64,000 nt of DNA from Armatimonadota bacterium. GTDB lineage: Bacteria > Armatimonadota > Zipacnadia > Zipacnadales > JABUFB01. Below are positions 46,570 through 55,058 of this stretch, piece by piece. The translations under genes and the position numbers were made by a program. Location: assembly GCA_013314775.1 (NCBI GenBank), contig JABUFB010000011.1, forward strand, positions 290,634 to 354,633, read 5' to 3'. Within the stretch, counting starts at the first letter, position 1; each line of letters starts with the position of its first letter. The notes under the pieces are model-generated. The model was not told the DNA's origin and ran no database searches. It saw nothing but the letters and a program-made list of their open reading frames with translations.

Positions 46570-48105
46570 TCAGACCCCCTCGGGCCGCTCGGACCGTTCC
46601 TCCATCACCAGTAGGCGGTTCACCGCGTTGAGATACGCCTTGGCGCTCGCTTCCACCACGTCGGTGCTTGCAGCCTTGCCGATGGCCTCGCGCCCGTTGC
46701 GCTTCACCCTCACAGTCGCCTCACCCAGAGCGTCCTTACCCATACTCACGCTGCGCAAGGAGTAATCCTCCAGGGTCAACTCGACGCCGGTTATACGCTC
46801 GATGGCCTTGCAGGAGGCGTCCACGGGGCCGTTGCCGCAGGCCGCATCCTGGAAGATCTGGCCCTCCCGCTCCAGCTTCACCGTGGCGGTGGGCATGGTC
46901 TGCGGGCCTGATGTGGTCTGCAGGCTTACCAGAGTCCAGACCGCCGGCATGGTGTCGGTGGCCTCGCGCATGATCATCTCGAGGTCTTCGTCGTACACCT
47001 GCTTCTTGGTGTCAGCAATGCGCACGAACCGCTCGTAGATCTCACTCATCTGCTCGTCGGTGACTTCGTAACCCAGGTCCTCAAGGCGCTTGCGCAGGCC
47101 ATGCTTGCCCGACCGGCGGCCCAGGGTCAGTACGCTCTCGGACACGCCCACGTCCTCAGGCCGCATGATCTCATAGGTCTGGCGGTTCATGATGACCCCG
47201 TGCTGGTGGATCCCCGCCTCATGTGCGAAGGCGTTCTCACCGACGATGGCCTTGTTGCGCTGGACGATGAAACCGGTGAGATTGCTCACCATGCGCGATG
47301 TCTTCATCAGCTCGCGCGTTACGATCCCCGTCTCGCAGTTGAGAATGTCGGCACGAGTCTTGATCGCCATGACGATCTCTTCCAATGAGGCGTTGCCGGC
47401 ACGCTCACCCATGCCGTTGATCGTGCACTCCACCTGTCCGGCTCCCGCCATGACAGCGGCGAGGGAGTTGGCAACCGACATTCCCAGGTCGTCATGGTTG
47501 TGCACGCTGATGACCGCCTGGTGGATGTTCGGCACATTCTCAAACAGGTACTTGATGGTCTCGTGGATCTCCCACGGAGTGGTGTATCCCACGGTGTCCG
47601 GGATGTTCACGGTGGTGGCCCCGGCCTCAATGACTGCCTCCACAACGTCGCGCAGGTAGTCCAGGTCGGTACGCATGGCGTCTTCGGCGCTGAACTCCAC
47701 GTTGGGGCACGCCTGCTTCGCATACTCGACAGCGTGTACTGCGCGCTTGAGAATCTCGGGCTTCGTGCTCTGGAACTTGCTCTCGATATGCAGGTTGCTG
47801 GTACCGATGAAGGTGTGAATGCGCGGCTTCTTGGCGAACTGCAACGCACCCCAGGCCGCGTCGATGTCCTTCTCCACCGCTCGGCACAGACCGGCGACCT
47901 CGGGGCCTTCGACCTCCTGCGCCACGCGCTTGACGGCCTCGAAGTCCTCGGGCGAGGAGATCGGGAACCCAGCCTCGATGACGTCCACATTCAGCTTCGC
48001 CAGCTGGTGGGCGATGGTGATCTTTTCGGACAGGCTCAGGCTCGCCCCGGGCGACTGCTCTCCGTCCCTCAAGGTTGTATCGAAAATGCAGATCTTCCTG
48101 GACAT
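46570..48105 (-). CDS. leuA: 2-isopropylmalate synthase
   Basis: 511 residues from ATG 48105; an ATG four codons upstream is crowded. It opens with MSRKICIFDTTLRDGEQSPG, the HMGL-like/LeuA signature, and carries metal-ligand segments with IEAGFP, SVHNHDDLGMSV and the NGMGERAGNASLEEIVMA. The LeuA allosteric domain follows (about 390-510), with DYSLRSVSMGKDALGEATV. It condenses acetyl-CoA and 2-oxoisovalerate, the first step to leucine, and is feedback-inhibited by leucine. The T-box leader upstream should control transcription or translation by tRNA-Leu charging. Confidence 0.97.
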   Translation of the reverse strand: MSRKICIFDTTLRDGEQSPGASLSLSEKITIAHQLAKLNVDVIEAGFPISSPEDFEAVKRVAQEVEGPEVAGLCRAVEKDIDAAWGALQFAKKPRIHTFIGTSNLHIESKFQSTKPEILKRAVHAVEYAKQACPNVEFSAEDAMRTDLDYLRDVVEAVIEAGATTVNIPDTVGYTTPWEIHETIKYLFENVPNIHQAVISVHNHDDLGMSVANSLAAVMAGAGQVECTINGMGERAGNASLEEIVMAIKTRADILNCETGIVTRELMKTSRMVSNLTGFIVQRNKAIVGENAFAHEAGIHQHGVIMNRQTYEIMRPEDVGVSESVLTLGRRSGKHGLRKRLEDLGYEVTDEQMSEIYERFVRIADTKKQVYDEDLEMIMREATDTMPAVWTLVSLQTTSGPQTMPTATVKLEREGQIFQDAACGNGPVDASCKAIERITGVELTLEDYSLRSVSMGKDALGEATVRVKRNGREAIGKAASTDVVEASAKAYLNAVNRLLVMEERSERPEGV

Positions 48106-48349
48106 GGATTGTCTCATCCTTTGTGTTTGTAGTTACGGGCACGACGTTCGCGGCGCTGAGTTCGCCCCCTACCGGGGGCCACGCAGGATGAGAAGTGCGC
48201 GGACTCCAGGCGTGATTGCGCGCATCGCCCGGCGCGGGGACCGCCCTGCGATGTGTGATGACATTGCCGTCTGACTGTCCGTGGTGTTAGCCATGAGAAT
48301 CGAAAATGCCCCTCATCATCCAGGCCAAGCATGATGCTCAACCTGTGAG

Positions 48350-48643
48350 ACGGGGGGCCCAAGGCTCCTCGCGGTACCACTCACATTGGCCGCAAACGCG
48401 GCCCACTCGGTCCGTACGGGAAACGCGATGGTTTCCGATACGGCCTTCCTTCTAACGGTGGAAGCTCCGGCGGTCCCTACTGGCCTCACACAAGAGGTGT
48501 TCAGTCCGCGACTCAGGGGCGAGCTTCAACGCGCTTCGGATAGCCGCCTTCCAGCCAGGGAGCGAACTCGCTCACGAGCGGCCTCTCTGTCATCCTCCCC
48601 GCGCCTACTGTTCCCCGTCACAGTCTTTGCCACGGCCGTATTT
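48350..48643 (-). ncRNA. T-box riboswitch leader of leuA, specifier CUC (Leu)
   Basis: On the minus strand the leader has the T-box conserved sequence GAGTGGTACCGCG at 48370-48382. An AG-bulge-type region (GACGGGGAACAGTAGG) is at 48602-48621, and an AGAGAG loop is near 48583-48590. The specifier region TTGAAGCTCGCCCC places CTC (Leu) at 48521-48523, followed by a purine, as T-boxes require. Uncharged tRNA-Leu(GAG) would pair and switch on leuA. Below the T-box, about 265 bases remain before the leuA start. I could not define a clear terminator or an anti-SD hairpin, so the mode (transcription or translation) is open. Confidence 0.85.
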
Positions 48644-48649
48644 TCAGTA

Positions 48650-48678
48650 AGTATAGAGTGGGGCGGCCAGTTCGTCAA
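48650..48678 (-). promoter_or_regulatory. sigma70-type promoter of the leuA T-box leader
   Basis: On the minus strand, TTGACG is followed 17 bases later by TATACT. The predicted start is near 48643, giving a 538-base leader. The -35 lies in the flank of the ISKra4-type remnant. Confidence 0.78.
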
Positions 48679-48817
48679 GGAGAGACAGCGAGTGGTTGGG
48701 CCCGGGTGCATTCCGCGAGAGTAGGTGGGTTTTTGGGTGGATATGGCAGGAGCCGTCCTCTTGGAGCGAGAATGGAGTTGCGCTCACAAACACCAGTCTC
48801 ACGGGAGGACGGCCCAC

Positions 48818-49309
48818 ATGTCGATTAGCCAACAGAGCCGCGCAGACCTTCAGTCGCGTATCCCAGAATGGATGGACCAGCAGCCGTCGGCGGGGGACGT
48901 GACGGAGTTGGAAGAGTTCGCTTTGGAGGTCAGTCAGTGTGTGGAGCAGGCGGTGGTGGAGCATGGGCTGAACCGTGCGGACCCGACAAAGGTCTATCGC
49001 AAGAGCAGCATTCCGTGCGAGTGTGGTAACAAGGCGCGGTTCGTCAACTACCGGGACCGGACGATAGGGACGATCTATGGTGCGGTTGCGGTGCAGCGGG
49101 CTTACTACCATTGTAAGCATTGCGGAAAGGGTCATGTGTCGTGGGACCGTGAGCAGCGGCTTAACCCGCCCTATGCACAAACAAATCTGGAGGAGGCGAA
49201 GCGGCAGGGACCCCGGAATAGCCTGGTAGCGAACCATAAAGCCGTTCCCGGAGGTCCCTGCCGTGAATGCACCGTGCTCCATGCAGACCGCAGGCTCCTT
49301 CCGCGATGA
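48818..49309 (+). pseudogene. ISKra4-type transposase N-terminal remnant
   Basis: Starting at ATG 48818 (GGGAGGAC upstream), about 120 residues show an ISKra4-family N-terminus. It has a CxCG zinc-type motif (IPCECGNKARFVNYRDRTI), then YGAVAVQRAYYHCKHCGKGH. Similarity ends near 49165 (LNPPYAQTN), where the frame continues into unrelated sequence to 49309. The DDE catalytic part is missing, so this is a broken element. A 15/16-base inverted repeat (49202-49263) sits at its break point, where the next remnant begins. Confidence 0.75.
49202..49263. repeat. inverted repeat at transposase junction
   Basis: CGGCAGGGACCCCGG (49202-49216) and CCGGAGGTCCCTGCCG (49248-49263) form an imperfect inverted repeat with one extra base. 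It lies between the ISKra4-type and the IS1380-type remnants and may mark an element end or a stable hairpin. Confidence 0.55.
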
Positions 49310-49765
49310 TCGAGAAATCCGCCTGGATTTTGACCGTGCCGGATCACGTCCGATGCCGGTCTCATCGCCCTGCGCGAGTTCGATGAGCGCATCGGCTTTA
49401 CCGACTGCATCGCCCGCTGCCTGCGCGACCGGCGCCATTCCTCGTACGTTCGCCACGACCTCAAGCAGCTCATCATCCAACGCCTGCACGGCATTATCGG
49501 CGGGTGCGAAGATCAGAATGACGCCCAGCGCCTGCGCTGCGCCCAGACCGACCCCGTGCCCTACAAGCTCTTCAAGGTGGGGGCGCTCATCAGGCACAGC
49601 ACCCGCCGCTTCTGGCTGCACCTGGCGTCCGGCTGGCCCCACGAAGACCTGGTGCGAAGCGCCTTGCGCGACGTGGGGCAACTCTCGGTACCCACTCGCC
49701 CCCTCGCCGCATTTGGTCCTTCCCTGGCCCCGATGACCTTCCCGCTTCTCATCTCAACCGGGTGA
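49300..49765 (+). pseudogene. IS1380-type transposase, internally deleted and frameshifted
   Basis: The frame from about 49334 reads RITSDAGLIALREFDERIG, then CLRDRRHSSYVRHDLKQLI and CEDQNDAQRLRCAQTDPV. This is the IS1380 N-terminus. It continues in frame into LFKVGALIRHSTRRFWLHLA and EDLVRSALRDVG, the IS1380 C-terminus. The central DDE part, about 250 residues in intact members, is deleted. The usual start region (REIRLDFDR) lies in another frame before a stop at 49331, which indicates a frameshift. Inactive. Confidence 0.82.
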
Positions 49766-50134
49766 CGATCCGGCAGCGTGAGCGCGCCTGCTGCATGGAG
49801 AGGAGGGGCCCAACGAGCCTTTTCTTGACACAGGCAAACCCGCTCGCACCTGCTTTGTGGCACCATCCATATCGACACCCCGACGGATGCACCATCGAGA
49901 CCACCAGACAACCACGCTCCACGCCATCTCGCGAGAGTCTGTGCATAGGGATGGCTAAGACGCTGTACGGAAAATGGGGGGCACTTCAACCTGAGCGCCG
50001 CAGCGTCCGAACCCGATGCATGGAGTTCGGGGGACACACATAACCCAGACGTAAGCTATGTATAGTGTCCCCCGATCTGGGGGGCTCTCTTCTGCGACGT
50101 CCCCGCCAACCTTGGGCTTGTCTACAGGGGCGCG
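49766..50134. repeat. non-coding gap with inverted repeat
   Basis: No convincing gene in this 369-base gap. It holds GGGGGACAC (50029-50037) and GTGTCCCCC (50065-50073), an inverted repeat around A/T-rich sequence that could be an insertion-element end. A CCCCC-GATCT-GGGGG hairpin follows at 50069-50083. Confidence 0.6.
50069..50083. terminator. hairpin beyond the multidomain protein gene
   Basis: A 5-bp C/G stem (CCCCC / GGGGG) with a 5-base loop, 52 bases past the stop of the minus-strand gene. Neither flank has a T run; function as a terminator is uncertain. Confidence 0.4.
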
Positions 50135-53100
50135 TCAGGGCACCCACTCGTAAACATAGTCTACCCGCCAGCGCATCCAGCCCCCCGCGCCGCCGACCCA
50201 CAGGCGCCAAGTGGCGCCCGGTGCACCTTGATAGGCCTGGAATTTCAACTGCGCAGCGGCCGGTTCAGTGGATCCCCCATCTGTAGACACCCCCTCCTCG
50301 GTCAGGAAGCTGCCCGCACCGAACACGGTGGTGGTCCGGGCACCTTCGCCCTCCGGAAATGCGACGCTTTGTGCCGTGATGCGCATAGAATACTCCCGAC
50401 CGGGCACGATCGTAGTTGGGGGGGCACTCCAGGAATGGAGGCAGTGGTACAACATGCGGCGGTCTGGTTCGCCCACGAGCCTGTTGTAGTTCCTTGCATC
50501 GGTGGAGCCGTCGCTGATTGCGATCTCATGCCAGGGCCGTTCCTGCTGAGAGCTCTCCACCTCGCGCCGGGCCAGGCGCCAGACACCGTGCGCGGTGGCT
50601 TCGTCCTTCGCAGGCTCTTGCACATCGGGCTGTTCCGGCGGCAGTTCCTTCTTCTTCACGCGGCCGCTGGCTGTGGCGCTGCACAGCGTCTTGCCATCTT
50701 CGCTCATCAGCGTGACGGTTACACTGGCCGGCCCCTCGGTGGCGAACTGCATCGGGGCGCTTGCCTCGTAGTTCCTGACTACCTGCCCGCTGCAAGACCA
50801 TACATAACGCGCGCCTTTGGGCGGGTAGTCGGCCTTGGCATCGAACACCATCTGCCGCCCCACAGTGACCTCGAAGGGGTTGGGGGAGATGCTGATACTG
50901 CAGGCGTATGGGCTCCATGCGATGTCGGACATAACCTGCTTGCCGCTGGGATACTTCAGGGCCTTTTCCACCGACTGCATGCCCATGGCGATGTACTGCT
51001 CGGTCGCGGCGGCCGGGAACATGACCTCGGTTTGTCCCGGGGTGATGCTGAGCATCGCTTTGCCCTCGAACTGCTTGAGGTCGGCCTGGGGGATGTCGAA
51101 GTACAGCTCGGCGATGAGCTGATCCGTATTGTTCTTCGTCTTGCCGAACACCCTGTACGACGACAGGCAATCGTTCAGGGGTAGCGTGCAGCCCGTCTCG
51201 GGCAGCTTCCACGATAGCCGCGTGGGTTGGCCCGGCTGCTTGGTCATGGTGACACCCGTCGGGGGATTGAGCCGGTAGGCAATCAGCCGGGCATCGGTCT
51301 GCGGCGCGCCCTGCTGGCCGGTCGCCGTGCAGATGACTGCCACGGGGAGATAGGTCTTGAACGTCGGGCTGTCGACCCACGCGCCCCGCAGGGCCATGCC
51401 GCCTTTCATTGAGCGCATGTCTGCCGTGGTCCGACCGGAGGGCAGCCTCTCGTTCTCTCTGGCCGTGCTGGGGCGGATGGCCACGTACTCCTCTGTCTCC
51501 TCGGGCCAATCGCGTCGAATAACCAATGTGCCCCCGGGAGAGCGCGGAACATTGAGCACAAGCAGGGACAGAGACAGCGGGGAGGACGCGCGCAGATCCG
51601 ATGCCCCCAGCGGTAGCGTGGCCGTACGGCTCCCCATCGTGGCCTCAGCCATCCGGTCGAGGTCGCGGTTCCCAAGGGCCCAGCCGGTGCTCGCACGTAC
51701 ACCGGCTACGGTCAGCGGGTCCCGAAGCGCACGGTCGGCGGCGATGACACTGTAACAGAAGTTGCGGAAACGTTGGGCCAGAGCATCATCCGGTATGGTG
51801 TCGGTGACATACTCGCGCAGTGCGGAGACGCCATAGCTGTAAGCCAGGTAGTGCGTCCACGGCCACAGGTAGTAGCCACGTCGGGCGGGTATGTTGGCCT
51901 CTTCGCCGGGCCCTTGTCTGACCAGCCCGTTGCGCAAGGTGGGAAACACAAGCGGCCAGGCGTACTCGCGAAAGGCAGTCACGTGAGGAAAGACCTGGGT
52001 CTCCATGGCCACACACACGCTGTCTTCCGAGCCGACGAACCGCCGTTCGGTCCATCCCTGGCTGGCGCAGATGAGGTGGAACAACTCGTGCGCGATGGTC
52101 GCCTCCACTCTCCCGTCGGTCGCTCCCTCGCCCGCCAGCAAATTGGCGTTCAGGTGAATCGCTCCGTTGTAGGTCTCGCCAACCACCGTCCCTTCCCAGG
52201 GGCGGATGACGACGTCGGTCGGCCCTGCTGGTACTGGCATCTGATGGAGTTCATACCACCGCTCAGCGTACTGAAGGCGCTCCATGACCATAAGGACGTT
52301 CACGGGCAAACGGACCGCCTTTGGTCGCAGAAGACTGGCGAGAGGATCGGGGGCGCCGAAGGGCACGCCTGTAATAGTCTCTGGGGCAAGAACGTCTGGG
52401 CCGAGCAGGTTGTAGAGCTCCTGGTTCCCGAGAATCGCCATGACAGCGGGTTGAGCTGGCCAGGCATTCTCCGGCCAATAGACGTTGAACCTGCCCACAG
52501 GCAGCGGACCGGCCAGGCCCTTGCGCAGGTAGGCCTCGTGGGCCGCAGTCAGGATTCGACTGCCAGCGTAGGCGCCGCCCGCTACCCCGACGACGATCCC
52601 AAGGCCCGGCACCCCCACGACCACAAGGCCCACTGCATTCGCGGTGTAGCCTCCGCTCAGAGCGCCGACGAGGGCACTGAGGAGCTTCATCGCCTGTTCG
52701 GCCGTCAAGTACGGTGTGAGCGGAGCGACGAGTCGATCGCCCGTTCCCGTGACATAGAGCCCACCCACGACGGCCAGAACCGATAGCCACCCCACGGCGC
52801 TGAAATGCTTCACCTCGGTCGTCAGCAGGCCCGCCTCGGGGTCATAGCGGAAGCGTGGCGCCCCATACACGCCCGGGGCCAACTGATGGAGGGCCAAGAC
52901 ATCGTCAGGCTTAAGGCCTGCGGGCACGGGGAAAGACAACTGCACCGGCTTGGTCATGAGGCCGGTTCCGGTGCGAGTGATGTCATAGAGCCGCGCGCCG
53001 GCGATGGCCTCCCCGGTGGTGACGGTAATCGTCTCTTTGGCGGCCAGCGCCCCCGGCGGGAAGACCATCGTCACGGCGCCGGGAGCTTCGACCTTGCCGC

Positions 53101-54316
53101 CGGCGGGCCCGACCACGGTCTGCGCCAAACGCTTGCCCGCCGGCACCGGGGGCAGCGGGTTCGCCGCGGGCGCCGGCGGTGCCTCGGACTCGGGGGGCAG
53201 GGGATCCAGCCCGCTCGGCAGGCTCAGGTCCTCGTCGGGGCTAGCGTCGCCGGTGTCCGGGCTGGCGGTGGTCGGCAGCGTCCCCACCCCGCCCAGTAAC
53301 TCGTAACTGCTCAATACGAGGTCCAGCGCGGCCGTGCGTTTGCTGTCTGGTGGTCCGCACACTATGAGGGAGTGGATGGTGCCTCGGTCGAAGACATCCA
53401 GGTTCCAGAGCATCTTTTCGCTGGTTCTTGACCGGCCCCAGACCAGCAACGCCGGCGCCCCTCCCAGGGTCATGCGCATAGCTTGTCGGGGCTCGCGTAG
53501 ACCATCTAGTTCCACCTCCTCTGCAATGCGTTGCGCGTCCTCGAGTGCGCCGCTGTACGTTACCCCCTGTGCGGCCACGATGATGGACTCCTGCCCCGTC
53601 TGGGACGGAGTAAGGAGCAGTGCACTGTCGTCACTCGAGCGGGACTCCTGCCACCCCGCCGGGACGCGAAAGCGGTAGGTACCGTTAGGGTGTGTGAACC
53701 ATTTGCCGCCGTCTGTCGTCGCCACCGGTGGAGGCGTCGTTCCTGTTCCCGACGGCAGGGGGGCGTTCCCCGGATTGACCGGATGCGGATCTGCGCCGCG
53801 ATCCGCCGGGCCGTATACCTCCACCTCGTACATGTGCAGGTAGGTCCGCTCGCCGAGTTGGACGCGCACGTGGCGCCCCCGGGCGTCCTTCAGCGCCAAC
53901 CGCAGTACCGCGAAGGTCGTGCCATCGTGTTGGTAGACCCTGCGCCACTGCTTGCCATCATCGGACAACAGCACCTGCGCCGTGCGGGCGCGGGCTGCCA
54001 CATCGGGCGCGGCGTCGAGCACCCGGTTGTGAAGGTGAACCTCACCGATCGCCACTACCGCTCCCAGGTCAACCTGCCACCACGGCTGGTCTTCCAGATT
54101 GGTGTGGAACAAGGACTGCAGGTCGTTGTCGGGAGCGATGACGCCGTCCACACCGTTGGCCGCCACGGTGGCGACCCCGGTGCCGCCATAGACGCTGCTC
54201 TGGGTAGCAGGACGATGCAGGGCGAGGTTCGTAGCGTCGGGCTGGTCTGCCGGGGGATCAGCGGAGCCCACGGCCGGCCAAAGGAGCAAGACACACAACA
54301 CGGCGAGACGTTGCAT
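50135..54316 (-). CDS. large secreted multidomain protein: discoidin, ZU5 and HExxH zincin
   Basis: 1393 residues, with a signal peptide (MQRLAVLCVLLLWPAVGSAD). Residues about 28-175 are a discoidin (F5/8 type C) domain, with NLALHRPATQSS and WWQVDLGAVVAIGEVHLHNR. About 205-345 is a second alpha/beta domain. A ZU5-like module follows at 390-510 (GGKVEAPGAVTMVFPPGAL). A glycine-rich hydrophobic stretch is near 520-590. A zincin with H743-E744-L-F-H747 (IAHELFHL) follows. The last 300 residues are Ig/PKD-like with Cys. The discoidin domain could bind surface sugars and the zincin could cut a protein, but the pairing is unusual. GGAGG precedes the ATG. Transposase remnants flank it on both sides. 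Confidence 0.88.
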   Translation of the reverse strand: MQRLAVLCVLLLWPAVGSADPPADQPDATNLALHRPATQSSVYGGTGVATVAANGVDGVIAPDNDLQSLFHTNLEDQPWWQVDLGAVVAIGEVHLHNRVLDAAPDVAARARTAQVLLSDDGKQWRRVYQHDGTTFAVLRLALKDARGRHVRVQLGERTYLHMYEVEVYGPADRGADPHPVNPGNAPLPSGTGTTPPPVATTDGGKWFTHPNGTYRFRVPAGWQESRSSDDSALLLTPSQTGQESIIVAAQGVTYSGALEDAQRIAEEVELDGLREPRQAMRMTLGGAPALLVWGRSRTSEKMLWNLDVFDRGTIHSLIVCGPPDSKRTAALDLVLSSYELLGGVGTLPTTASPDTGDASPDEDLSLPSGLDPLPPESEAPPAPAANPLPPVPAGKRLAQTVVGPAGGKVEAPGAVTMVFPPGALAAKETITVTTGEAIAGARLYDITRTGTGLMTKPVQLSFPVPAGLKPDDVLALHQLAPGVYGAPRFRYDPEAGLLTTEVKHFSAVGWLSVLAVVGGLYVTGTGDRLVAPLTPYLTAEQAMKLLSALVGALSGGYTANAVGLVVVGVPGLGIVVGVAGGAYAGSRILTAAHEAYLRKGLAGPLPVGRFNVYWPENAWPAQPAVMAILGNQELYNLLGPDVLAPETITGVPFGAPDPLASLLRPKAVRLPVNVLMVMERLQYAERWYELHQMPVPAGPTDVVIRPWEGTVVGETYNGAIHLNANLLAGEGATDGRVEATIAHELFHLICASQGWTERRFVGSEDSVCVAMETQVFPHVTAFREYAWPLVFPTLRNGLVRQGPGEEANIPARRGYYLWPWTHYLAYSYGVSALREYVTDTIPDDALAQRFRNFCYSVIAADRALRDPLTVAGVRASTGWALGNRDLDRMAEATMGSRTATLPLGASDLRASSPLSLSLLVLNVPRSPGGTLVIRRDWPEETEEYVAIRPSTARENERLPSGRTTADMRSMKGGMALRGAWVDSPTFKTYLPVAVICTATGQQGAPQTDARLIAYRLNPPTGVTMTKQPGQPTRLSWKLPETGCTLPLNDCLSSYRVFGKTKNNTDQLIAELYFDIPQADLKQFEGKAMLSITPGQTEVMFPAAATEQYIAMGMQSVEKALKYPSGKQVMSDIAWSPYACSISISPNPFEVTVGRQMVFDAKADYPPKGARYVWSCSGQVVRNYEASAPMQFATEGPASVTVTLMSEDGKTLCSATASGRVKKKELPPEQPDVQEPAKDEATAHGVWRLARREVESSQQERPWHEIAISDGSTDARNYNRLVGEPDRRMLYHCLHSWSAPPTTIVPGREYSMRITAQSVAFPEGEGARTTTVFGAGSFLTEEGVSTDGGSTEPAAAQLKFQAYQGAPGATWRLWVGGAGGWMRWRVDYVYEWVP

Positions 54317-54523
54317 GGCGAACCTCCAGGAAGGGATGGCCCCACACTCTGAGGCACGCTATTCTTTTCAATATTCACCTTCGGGGAGCCCATACCTTTC
54401 GCCGGAAGAGTCCGCACCGAAGTCTAGTGCCGGGGCGTGGATTTTACTGAGACCGCCGGGAGCGACCCTTTGTTCGGAGAACGGTAGGTCACCACCCAAA
54501 CCAATCTCCGAAGGGGTAGCTCC
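54317..54523. other. intergenic region
   Basis: A 207-base gap between the multidomain gene and a transposase remnant on the plus strand. It is locally A/T-rich around 54360-54375. No clear gene, promoter or inverted repeat was found. Confidence 0.4.
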
Positions 54524-54895
54524 GTGAGCACAGTATCGATAGCGCCGTTGAATGTCAACGCGTACGAGGGGCTTGAGCGCTTCGTCGAAGACTGGCAGGC
54601 TGGGGAGCCGGAAGCCGTCGCCAGCCTGCGGACGGATTTCGACGCGTCCATCGCATATCTCAGACCGCTCAAGGTGAAGCATCCCCGGCGCTATCGCACG
54701 ACCAACGCGATGGGAGGCGGGGTGATGAGACCCTTGCGCCGCACCCTGGACCGCGCCACGGCGTATCACAGTGACACAGGCGCCAACGTGGGGGTGTTCC
54801 TGGTGATCGCAAGGCTCAACGCCAAGCAACGCGGCAAGGCCTGGGTACACGAGACCGACGATCTTATAGCTATGCTACACAATACCGGGCCTTAG
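54524..54895 (+). pseudogene. transposase C-terminal remnant (mutator/IS256-like)
   Basis: About 123 residues from GTG 54524. The RTTN motif (RRYRTTNAMGG) and the following RPLRRTLDRATAYHSDTGANVG region resemble the C-terminus of mutator-type (IS256-like) transposases. The DDE catalytic part is missing. It is the right-hand counterpart to the remnants at 48.8-49.8 kb, bracketing the multidomain gene. Confidence 0.6.
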
Positions 54896-55058
54896 ATTTC
54901 CGTACAGGCCCGATTGCCACCCGCTTGGCCACAGCACGGCACACGCTTGAGTGGTGTGGAGAGAAGGTCCTGGGAAGGGATACGGGGAATAGCTCCATCG
55001 CACGTCGCCGCTGAGTGGCGGGATATCATCTGCGTCAGCCCCCCGGGGGGGATTCCAC

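Larger units (their letters stand above)
48106..48817 (-). other. leuA leader and flank; no protein gene
   Basis: This 700-base stretch carries the leuA leader (48106-48643), the T-box and its promoter. Between about 48680 and 48817 is the upstream flank of the transposase remnant. I see no coding sequence. Confidence 0.6.

Noticed and set aside
49766..50030. short plus/minus frames in the 49.8-50.0 kb gap
   Set aside because: All are under 95 codons, lack Shine-Dalgarno sites and show no domain.
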